A stretch of 64,000 bases of DNA. Origin: Plasmodium malariae. Its lineage: Eukaryota > Apicomplexa > Aconoidasida > Haemosporida > Plasmodiidae. This document shows positions 28,230 to 39,427 of the stretch, piece after piece. The notes beneath the pieces were generated by a model that saw nothing but the letters and a program-made list of their open reading frames with translations, was not told where the DNA came from and searched no databases. Position numbers and translations under genes: made by a program. The stretch covers positions 56,190-120,189 of the forward strand of contig NW_021638309.1 in NCBI RefSeq assembly GCF_900090045.1, written 5' to 3'. Each line of letters starts with the position of its first letter. Within the stretch, counting starts at the first letter, position 1.

Positions 28230-28990
28230 TTATCTACAAGATAGCGATATAAATATATATGTATTTGCATTGCTCTTTTATATTATAAAAACGCATACAA
28301 ATACATAAATAAAATATAAATATAAAGTATAAAAAATCATATATAATTTTAAATATATTTTTGTAAATATTTTCAACAAATTTATATAAAAAGCAATAAA
28401 AAAAAAAATAATTTTTTGTAAATCCAATAATATTCCTAAACGTTCCAAAAAAAAAAAGAATATATATATATATATTAATATTCGAACAGAACAATTCTAA
28501 ATTTTTATAATCAATAATTTCCATAATAAAATTAAAATAAAATGACTTGTTTAGTTCATAGGGATTTTATTTCAGAATTAGTATATATATAATATATGCT
28601 GTGAAAATTGGTGCATTAGCTTATACAATGTATATAGTTATTAATTTGTTGCTTATCATCCAAAAAATAATCTTTCGGCTATATATAGTTTATACCTACT
28701 AAAAATTACGTTATAATTAAAAAATATAAATATTTGTACTACATACAACAGTATTGATAGGAATGAAAGAAAAAAAAAATAAAATAACACAAATTTTTTA
28801 TATGACACATGTTTTATTAAAATGTGACATGAACCTACGACATGAAAAGAATTTATACAGTAAAAATATAAAATTTATATTCTAGGATTCAATTAACGTA
28901 CAAACGTTTTTATTTTAAAACGTATTATCCAATTTAACGGTTTTATATAATCGTACCATCTTATTTTAATTGACATATTATTGTTTTTAT
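28230..28990. repeat. Duplicated 5' flank of relic A (homologous to 56040-56790)
   Basis: Non-coding sequence that aligns by eye, in the same order, with 56040-56790. Shared landmarks are GAACAATTCTAAA, a T/A-rich AAAATAAAATGG/ATG-type stretch, ATATAGTTATTAAT...TTGTTG, CCTACGACAT and TATCCAATTTAAC. It lies 5' of relic A, as its partner lies 5' of relic B. This is probably an old segmental duplication. Confidence 0.45.
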
Positions 28991-29649
28991 ATAATATAAA
29001 ATAATGCATTCTTTTTATTATTTCTAAAGTGAAATTTATGAAAATTTAAGAATTAACAAATAATGTAATATATATATACTAAAAAAAAATTTTTATATAA
29101 GATCCTCATATACGCATTAATATCAATTTCATGGGAACCGGGCACCGACAATTTTACTATATACTTATCTAAAATATAGATAATAAATTAAATACAATTT
29201 AATAATATATGTAAAAAATTTAATATATCCAAATATTTCAATAAAAAAAAACTTTTATTAAGGAATCAAAAAAAAAAAAACATTGCTTAAAACTTTTTAA
29301 ATAAATATGCTATTATATAACATATAAAAATTACTATTTGTTTTATATACACATTAAAATATTGCTATTTTTATTAAATCATGTGTAACTATAACTTTTG
29401 TATAAATATTCTAATAAGAATAAAAACAATTATATAATCTTGGAATATCTTTTAAATAAAAACCTTTGAATCTTCATATACTATGCCTGTGTTTCTATTT
29501 TACATAACTCATTTCTTTGCATTCTACTTTTTCTTTCTTCCTTAGGTTATAACAATATTTAAGAAATTTATTTCATAGATATCGTACAATTTCTCCTGAT
29601 TATTATTCAAATATATTTTGAATTTGTCTTTATTAATATATAGTATGTA
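28991..29649. other. Short intergenic region downstream of STP1-B
   Basis: AT-rich, with a conspicuous G+C-rich island at 29132-29149. Immediately after the STP1-B stop, on the minus strand, 35 further codons remain open in frame (29545-29649) before the next stop. Confidence 0.4.
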
Positions 29650-32174
29650 TTATTCTACCACTTGATAGCATTCGTCTATGTTATTATCACTATCTAAGGA
29701 ATTTATGTATGCATCATTTTCTCTTATCCATTCTTTCAATTCTTCTCTGAAACAGTCTTCTCCTTCATAAGCATAATTTTTATTATTTTTTATATTCCCT
29801 AAAACATCTCCGTTAATATCAGTTAAATTTTCCTCAATTTCTGGTTTAATATCTAAGTTTTTTCCTGTTATACATTCATTTATAGAATTATCGAAATGTG
29901 ATTCCATATTTTCTATATACTCCTCATTTTTACATTCCTCTAGTACCATCATAAATACTAGTATACACAGTTTTTCTAATAATTTTGTTTTAAAGTATTT
30001 ATATAATACTTCATAATTTTCTTTGTTTTCCAATTCTTCTTTATTCATAAATAATATATCATCCTTTCTTCCTTCATTTTCATATGTATCTATCATATTA
30101 TATATTTCCTCTCTCAATTTTTCAAACAAGTCTTCTTCCAAATATTTTTCTACAATAGTACCCTTCCTTGATACCCAACGTCTCCATATATCTTTTTTTC
30201 TTTCTAAAAATGGATCTTTTTCATTTTCATTTGAAAGATATTTTCTTAATTTTTCACTATTTTTTATGTATGATCTTTCTTCTTTCCAATCATTTTTCAG
30301 ATTGTTAAACCAATCCTTTTTTCTCAATTTTTCCAAAAACATTTTATGTCTTTCCACCCATTTACTCCATAGACTTTTTTGTTTTTCAATTTCATTGGTA
30401 CTTTTAATATTATCCATTACTACTTCATCATCCTTTAAGTTAGTGTAAGTTCCATTTTCTTTTTTTGTTAATACTTCTTGGCATATTGCTAAAAATTCTC
30501 CTTTGTTATATTCCCATTCTTTATTTCTGCATTCTTCCAGTATTTCCATATGTACTTCTATAATAGTTATGGATCTGTCCTTTTTTCCGTATAATACATT
30601 TTCATTTTTGTTCATATTATGTTCTTGTATTTTTATTTTTTTAATGATTTCTTCGTCTTCATTTATTGGGTGTTCCAAATGATTATGTCTTAAAAATTTA
30701 CTTCTGTTATAATAGGAAGGTACTAATATTCTCAGAAATTTAACTTCTCTTCTTTTTATCTTTTTCTTTTTTTTAAACATACCTATTAAAACATACTACA
30801 ATTTAATAGAAATATATTTATAAAATAAAATATTACATTAATTACAAGTTTATGTTATTTTTAATATTTTAGTTTTATTTTACTTTAATAAAAAAGGAAA
30901 ATACTATAATAACTAGAAAGCTTGTTAAAATATACGATATGTGGGCGTTATATTGATTTCCTTCTGTATCTGCAATATCTTTTAAAATTTATATATTATT
31001 TAGCATATACATTTCAAAAATATAATAATAAGTAAAATAAGTGATACCTGGTCTTTTAGAGGGTATAATAAAAACAGAACTTGAATCAGGTTTTAATGCT
31101 TCATCAGATGGTATAGTAGTTATATGACCAGTACTTTCTCCTAATCCACGAGTTATTGGACGATGTTCTACAGGATCAGATTCAGTCATTGAAGTAGGTT
31201 GTTCTGAATTTTTAGGAAACTTTGATTTTTCAGATTCTGCAATTGGGGAATCTACAGCTGATCCAGGTAATTTTCCTGTACTTATAGTTTCAGATGTTTC
31301 AAGTAATGATGTCCTGAAGTTGAAGCTTCTTCTTGTAGTGTACTTTGATTTTCAGACGCATTTCCTCTTACTCCTAAGGATATGTCTTCTCCTTTTCCTT
31401 CTCCTCTTATCTCTTTTCCATCTTCTTCTTCAAATGGAACTGAAACTGAAGGTAAAGCTTCAGAAAGTTCACTATATATTTCAGGATTCAGCAAGTTATT
31501 AATTGGTATTGAAAATTTCAATTTCCTTTGTTCATATGAGGAATTTTTTTGAATGAGCTCTCTTTTTCCCTCAAAATATTTTTTCCTATCATTAATCCAG
31601 ATATTATATTCTTTAAGTATTTTCATACAAGCTGGATCATTATTACAACTATATGTATTATTTTCTGTAAGGAAGGATTTTAGTCGATTGAGCTCTCTAT
31701 TTTTTTTTTCATGAAAATCTTTTACCTCATAACTTAATTCTAAAAGATTTCTCTCATTCTGCTTTATAATCATAGGGCATTCCCCATGTCTAGTTAGATC
31801 TTTATATTGAATTTTATACCAATTCTTTAGTGCTAAGTCCCATTTAGATTGATCAATATGTGCGGGTGCGTGGCTTTTCCCAATGATATAATCAGCCAGA
31901 TCTAAGCAAGTTTTTCTAAATTTTCTTTTATTTTTCTCAACTCTTAAGGAAGAAGTTATTTTTTTAATATGTTGTCCTATGCTTGTAAATCTGGGATTTA
32001 AAATATATTGCACTGACGAAGAACCAAATCCATGCAAACCCTAGATTCAAAAAAATTATTAGGAATTATTTAAGCCTTAATTTTTAATTAACTAATCTTT
32101 TGTTTTTACCACAAACTTAAAAATTGAGTATAAATTTAGATATATTAAAAAACATTAAATTTTACCAAATCCAT
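29650..32174 (-). pseudogene. STP1: STP1-B, frameshifted STP1 gene
   Basis: Exon blocks on the minus strand: candidate exon 1 32166-32174 (only MDL, donor GTAAAA), exon 2 31048-32040, exon 3 30884-30969 (86 nt, membrane helix ILTSFLVIIVFSFFIK), exon 4 29650-30795 (381 aa, basic MFKKKKKIKRREVKFLRIL, then Trp-rich). Exon 2 has one frame change near 31313: one frame runs to a stop at 31282, the other is open from about 31350 to the exon end and supplies the rest of the stalk. A one-base loss fits, and the site (TCAGGACATCA) is not a homopolymer. Exon 2 keeps CLDLADYI and ECPM, but the usual DFC reads DFH. Exon 4 is intact. The ATG at 32174 is supported by the intron length and by the upstream element at the same spacing as in STP1-A and -C. 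An assembly error or an extra intron could also explain the shift. Confidence 0.78.
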
Positions 32175-32671
32175 GATAAAGCTACATTATTACTATAGGT
32201 AATTCTAAATAACTATCTGAACTAACAATAAAATTATATAACATTTTATTTATCGATAGAGTAATTTTAAATTCTAATATATTAATTAAACGAAATTTTA
32301 AAATTATCAACATTACAGAAATTTATATGAGAATTATAAAAATTTTTAATACTTTAATATTTATTTTATATTCTTGATATCCTTTTTGTATTAAAAACTT
32401 ATGTCACAAGAAGAGATATATCCTAATCCTAATTTGGTATTAAATAAATGTAAGTATATATTTTTATGTAAAATTCATACCTCTTTTTAAAAAAAAAAAC
32501 CCAATAGCTAATAATAAAAAATTACAGTAGAAGTAACATTAATAAGACATACATCATTTATACATAAAATTAACAATAATATACGTAATATAACATTTTT
32601 TTTTATTTTTTTTGTACTAACACCTATATTTATAGTTATTTTTACTTGAATGCAAATAATAACTTTAATCT

Positions 32672-32715
32672 ATTACTTGTTCAGAAACATATAATTTATA
32701 AGCAAAATCGTTATA
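32672..32715 (-). promoter_or_regulatory. Conserved STP1 upstream element, copy B
   Basis: On the minus strand it reads AACGATTTTGCTTATAAATT, then ATATGTTTCTGAACAAGTAA, and aligns with copies A and C. Its far edge is about 540 bp from the proposed STP1-B ATG. Role inferred. Confidence 0.4.
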
Positions 32716-35700
32716 AATACTTATAGTATGTTCCTCTTTATTGTCTTTTGTGATTTATTTTTGACATATGTCATGATAATATTATAACTTTATAAATAGT
32801 ATTTTATATATACTTTTATCTCTTGATGAGAATTAATAATATATAAATTATAAGAAACTGTTGATATATTTGAAACAAATATATGGAAATAATATATACA
32901 GAAAGGTTTAATCATTTTATACATAAGAATTACCTAAATTTAATTACTTGTGGTAAATATTATGAAATTTAGTAGTTTTAAATTAGTATAATTTATTATA
33001 TATAAGTGTTCTACTGGATATATGTGTTGCCACATTTGGATACGAACGATTCCATTAGGACTAAATTTTAATTAGTAAAATGGACATTAACGTATATTTA
33101 TTAATAAAAATGCGTTTAACAACTTATTCAAAATATGAAAAATTATTAGGTTATACTTACAAAGAAAATAATTATACAATATGGTTAAAAAAAAAAACAA
33201 TTTTGTTAGAACATTACAATAAATAATAAAATTATTATAATCTCATGTAAATGGAATATTATATGAAATTAAACAAAAATGTTGAAGTTTCGTAATAATT
33301 TTTCTCATATTATTAATTTAAATGTTCAAATAAATAGATTAAAATTTGTTATTTATTTTTTCAGTTTTTACTGCATTTGATAACTATATGAATATATCTC
33401 TTTAACACTGTCAGTAAATATTATTTACTATAAAAAATAAAAATATTCATATATTATTTTACAACATTTTTAAGACATGTATTTAAAAAAAAAATTACAG
33501 AAAAATTTAAATGTATTATATACATTATATATTATTACATTACAATGTAAATTTATATCTAATTTTAACACTTCAATTGAATTAATTAAATAAAAGATTA
33601 AAAAATATTGAAAAAATTATATAAAAAAATATATATTAATAAATAATTAATTTTTTAATAATTTTTCATGTAAACAGTTAAATTTATTATAGTTAAGTTT
33701 ATTCATTCTATATAAGATTTATTGAAATAAAGCATTTTTAACTTTTCAATTTATCTATATACAATTTTTTGTTACTTCACAAACAGAATCTTTTTAGTTT
33801 AATCTCTTACGATATATGAATTTTTTTTTTTGAAATATGTTGTTTAATAACCGTATACATTGGAATATATATAAATATAATATTATTGTATTTTAGGATA
33901 TTATATATTTAAGTTGTAATTGAATACATTATTTACATACTTAATAAAACTTAAAATTGTATTTGAACATGTACAAACATAAAGCAATATAAGTTTTTCC
34001 CAAAATAAATTTAGATTATGAAATCAAATAAGTGAAATTTGCTTTCAAAAATTTATATAACGAAATTCTTTTTTTTTTTTAAGGTATTTTTTATGATTTT
34101 GCTTTTATAAATGATCAAAATTATTTTATCGTATCGAAATTTATGCTTCACATTTTATTAAAAGTAATGAAAAATTAATAAAAATTCAAACATATTACTG
34201 AATATTTTATTTTTTCGTAGCATCATGAATATATTATTTATTTAAAAAATAATATTTAACATTAAAATAGATTTGTTTGTCATTTAAACATTTCACATTA
34301 AACACATTAACAGTATTAAATTATATATTAAGCAGCACAATTTCTAGCTACAAATATACTAAAAAACAATCCTATATAATATTTTTCGATTACTTCATAT
34401 AATACAATATAATTTTCTCATATTTAATTTGTATAAATGAAAAATTTAAGTTACTGTCATATATATTATTTTAAAAAAAAATACACTTAAGTATTAAAAT
34501 TTTATAGTTCATATTATTTCCTTCTGCAATATGTCATTATAAATATATTCCAATAGTTCAAGCAGTATTAAAGCATAATATAGTAGAAAATTATAACATA
34601 AAAATTTATTTTACCTTAAATATTTTTTAATTTTACGTTTTATTTTTTAGAAATACAAGTAAATATATAGTCTACTAACACTATACATGAAATTTGTCTA
34701 TATGTTTGATTTTAGTAAAAATTCAATAAATTATATCCCCATTATCTTAATATAAAATATCAGGTAGTATTGTTAATATATAATTAAAATTTTTTAATGA
34801 TATTGGAATACATATTTTTGTTCTTTATATATCTTTTTAATATAAAATTCTATTTTATAGCATTTGTATTTCAATTTTTGGATTACAGACTTTATGATAT
34901 TTTTGACAAATATATTACTATAGTACAAAAAACATAATTTATATATTAATTCTGCATTACAATATATTATATACTCTATCTATTACGAAATTTTAGTTAA
35001 TTTAATCTTAATTCTGTTTACATTTTATAGTTTCTATTCGTATTACACTTATTCAATTAATAAAAGTCTGTTTTTTACTATCCATTTATATATATTATGA
35101 GATGGGTTACTTAGAAGAAATTTTATATATCCTTACTATGTTCATACTGAACATTAATATGAATATTGCTTATACAATAAAAATTAATGCTTTTTCATTT
35201 TCTCATCCTATGTATTTCATAACTTAGTCTTTTAGTAAAATACTTGATTTTTAATTAAATATTTTTTTTTTTAACCTTGTTACAAAAGTTTATACGGCTC
35301 TTCACTTATCAACGTTTTATAATTCTGTTAGAATCATACACTTATATATTACATTAGTAGTATTATTATTAAAAAAAAATTATTTTAACTTTTTTTTTTT
35401 TTGCATTCTTTTAAAATATATTTCATTAAGTTTATTAAGGTCTTTTTTTATATTCACAAAGATATGTGTTATTGAAAATTTATAAATTAGAATTTTGTTC
35501 TGTATATATTGTTTAATATCCCTTGTTACACTAATATATGTCATGACCTTCAAAAGCACCTATCAGCATTTTACCACTTTGTTCACCTGCACATTTCGAC
35601 ATCTTTTAATTTTTTTTTTATTGAAAACAACATCATTGCCAAGATGGAAAAAACAAATATTACTAAGAATTACATACAGAGAGAAACAATTCTAATGGAG

Positions 35701-37149
35701 TAATAAATAATTATCGTTATATATTAGGATTGTAGAAACGTGTTCACGTTTTTAATTAGAATGATATATAGTGTAATACAAAAGGAAATACATGAAAAAT
35801 ATTGCATTAAATATTAATCTAATTATGGAAAATTAATAATTAAATTAACACCTAGTAGCATCATAAGGTGGTTTATATGACAATAATCTCTTTAATCAGT
35901 ATTTTACTGAAACTAAACATGAATGAGTTTCAGCAACTTCATGTAGTTCGTTAACATATTTTAACTATTCTACACTTTTAAAGTTAGATATATACTTTTT
36001 ACGAGTTTTATATTCACTTTAAAATTTTTGCAATTGATTACATGAATTATTTCAATTTTGCTCAGCATATCTATTTATATTACTATTATATAATTAATAA
36101 TATTTTTCAGCATAGATGCGATGATTGTACATGTTAAATTGTTTCATAGTAAACATTTTTGAATCAGTAATACATATAATTTATGTTAAAATGTATAATG
36201 AAAAAAGAATTTTATAGTAATCTTCTTTTTAGAAAAGTATAAAAATAGATATCTTCAAGTTATATTTGGAACTCCATATATAAAACATTATATTCCATAA
36301 AAATCGAACATTTTATTTTTTGTATATATTCTAATATATAGCTAGCATAAATATATAAATAATACTTTAAAAATTGTTAATATTATTTTATATATATTTT
36401 ATTTTTTATGTATGTATAATTTAGCAAATATAAAAAAGACTTAATGTGAAAGGTTTCTGAACTTTATGCAGACGTACATATAAGAATGTATTTTCCTTAT
36501 ATAATATATACTCAATAAGGAGAAAATATAATATTTTACAAAGAAAATAAATAATTCTTATAGTATTCCTTAATATAGAAAAAACATAAATAAGTTATTC
36601 AAATATATATATTTTGTTTTATTGAAACAGTCCCAAAAAAATATTTAGGAACAAGGATTTTTACTAAAATAGAAAAATCCTCTTTAAATGTAAATGTTTA
36701 AGGGAATTTCATTATATACAACGTTTATTTTTATTCTGTTTTGTAAGTTACATTTGTGTTATTATGAATATATAAAAATGCATTATTATTTATTTCATTC
36801 TAAACATCAGCTATATGTAAGATAGTTAGAGAGCCTAGTTCTGCTAAAAATTTATAAAAACCAAATGAGCGCTTCCATAAATGCTGTCGTAAAAAAATTA
36901 TATATATATTAAAAAGATAATAATATATTATTGTTAATTATCGTAAATTTTATTTTTTTTATTATTTTTTAATTATTCATTTGGAAGAATAATATTTTTT
37001 TAAGTGAACAATAGTATAATGTATTTACGTGATTATAATTAATATTGGGCATATAATTTTTTTATATTTATTAGAAATTTGTTTTTAATACATAATGAAT
37101 ACAAATATATTTGCATATTTTTTCCGTTAAAAGTATTCTTAATAAAATG

Positions 37150-37150
<1 letters not shown>

Positions 37151-37194
<44 letters not shown>
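37151..37194. repeat. (TA)22 dinucleotide microsatellite
   Basis: Uninterrupted TA dinucleotides over about 44 bp, by far the longest perfect microsatellite in the window. It lies within the gene-free interval between two STP1 genes. Such runs are length-variable in Plasmodium. Confidence 0.9.
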
Positions 37195-37198
<4 letters not shown>

Positions 37199-38889
37199 CT
37201 GGAATATCATTAGTCCATTTTATATGAAAATTCCACTTATTTAATATATATATTTTAACATTAAAATATACTATTTAAGTAAATTAATAAAATAACCATC
37301 GTAATATAGAGAAATATCAAATAATTCATAATAATATTTACTATTTTTTTCATTTATTTAAATTATATGTTATGTATAAACTATAATGTTATGCAATACA
37401 TTTTATAATATATTAAAAATATAATAATAAAGGATACATCAAAACAGTAAGATTTTTCATACATATATAAAACAATAAAAAAAAAAAGATAGAGCAAATA
37501 AATTGTTTTATATACACTTTATAACAATTATAATAATGTTCTTCCAATATACTTTCACATATTTCAGAAAATTATATTTTCTTTTATTTTGCTACCTAAC
37601 CAAGCACTATTACATATATTTTACGTACTATATTTTCCATATATCTTATACATTCAAATGAGATAATTTAAATATATAATATATTAATAAATGATGAATT
37701 ATTGTCACATATATTCTCATGTACAATGTAAAAAATAAAAATATTTTAAAAAAAAATGAGATGGAATGTAAGGGATTAAAATATAAAGAACGGAAAAAAA
37801 AAAAAAAAAATTGAGTAAAAATAAATTCAAAAATTACAAATAAGTAAAAACCATTAATTCTTTAATATAACAGATTGGTTATACATAATTATATTACATC
37901 AACCACTAATTCAAATAATTATTTACTAAAATTTGTTAATATATATATTATTTTAATTTCTTGCTTATTCATTATCTTTTATATGCTTGTTTCAAAAGAA
38001 ATTTTAAAATAAGTAATAATATATTTACATTAACAAATAATAAATTATATTGCAAGTAATATTTTTAAAGAGTTCTGTGATTTCATTTATTGATTAATAT
38101 TTAAAAATATATTATAAGCTAATAATTAATTTTGTCATTCTAAATAATAAATGAATACTTAATAATAGTCTTAAAACGATATTTTCATATTCTTAACAAA
38201 TGCAGAAAAAAAAAATAAAAATAGAAACAAAATTAAAAAAAAACTTTTTGATTTATTTATTAGAAGATATATATGAATAAATACAAAAAAGCAGTTATCA
38301 AAATTCAATAATGTTGTATTATTTAATTTAATATATTATTGAATTTACGTTAAATTTAGTGTTATTATTTTTCATTACATAGTTATAATTCATTTTACGT
38401 TTTTTTAGACATATAATACGAATGACGTTCTCATAAGTATATTCTAATAATTTTTCATATATTTCATAAGCATTCAACAATTTATTCAATAAATAATATA
38501 CCTTAACTTATTCTTCATTAATTAACATTTAGTCCAAATGAAATCAATCTTATTCAAAAGTGGTAATAGAGAAGTACAGAATATACATATATATGTATAT
38601 ATATGATAATGCATACTATTTAAAATTATTTTATGGCATAATATATAGCATAACTTATTAAATTTTTGGTAGATTATTTGCATATATTATTAAATGGATT
38701 AAGTGCATTATAATGTTATTTACCATTCTCAAAAACAGAAACAATATAGTATAATTTATATATTATTATTTCCCATTTCTATATATAAGGTAATAAAAAT
38801 AAAAAAACGTTAACAATATAATTACAATGTAGTGCCCAATATGGGAAAAATGATAAATTTAACATAATAACAAACATACTATAAGTGTT

Positions 38890-38937
38890 AATAATTATCT
38901 GGTTTATAGATTATTTATTTTCCAAAAAAACTTGAAC
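38890..38937 (+). promoter_or_regulatory. Conserved STP1 upstream element, copy C
   Basis: Reads AATAATTATCTGGTTTATAG, then ATTATTTATTTTCCAAAAAA, starting 538 bp 5' of the STP1-C ATG. It matches copy A over about 45 bp, with further similarity (TTACCTTAATA.../TTACATTAATA...) downstream. Role inferred. Confidence 0.45.
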
Positions 38938-39427
38938 AAAAAGAATTGTTTACCTTAATACAACAGTATTTATATAATTTTTTTGCTTTAAAAAAAAAAA
39001 AAAGAGCCAAAAAAAAAGAAATAAATTGATTAATGATACTTTTATATAATAAATTTTAATTTATTTTTCATTTAATTTATATGTAATTTCTTTTTTGTAA
39101 GTTATTGGGATTCCTTTAATGAAGGTTATATAAATTTTATACACGAAAATATACCTTACTCTCATTTAATTTCAAAACATGTATAGGATATATATTAAGT
39201 TTTTTTATATTTATTTAACGTAAAACAAGATAGAACTCTCAGAGAATAAATAATAATAAATTTATTTACTTTATATTTCTAATATAGATTACTACGTAGC
39301 TCATAAATATGTAATTCCTTTTAATACATCTTAATTTTTAAAATACGCTATTGATACAAAATGTACACGGTTAAATTTCTTTAACATTTTCATTTTCAAC
39401 GAACTAGAGCATCGATATAGGGTCATT

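Larger units (their letters stand above)
32175..39427. other. Longest gene-free region, between divergent STP1-B and STP1-C
   Basis: More than 7 kb shared as upstream sequence by two divergently transcribed STP1 genes, with an STP1 upstream element near each end (32672-32715, 38890-38937). It also holds a (TA)22 run (37151-37194). A slightly less AT-rich patch at about 35540-35700 has two overlapping plus-strand open frames, one ending KMEKTNITKNYIQRETILME; it could be a gene scrap but cannot be assigned. Another such patch is 33010-33060. Otherwise I see nothing. Confidence 0.45.

Noticed and set aside
30023..30448. 141-codon plus-strand frame opposite STP1-B exon 4
   Set aside because: Ser/Phe/Leu-rich antisense mirror of a Lys/Glu-rich coding exon; STP1-A and -C show the same kind of mirror frames.
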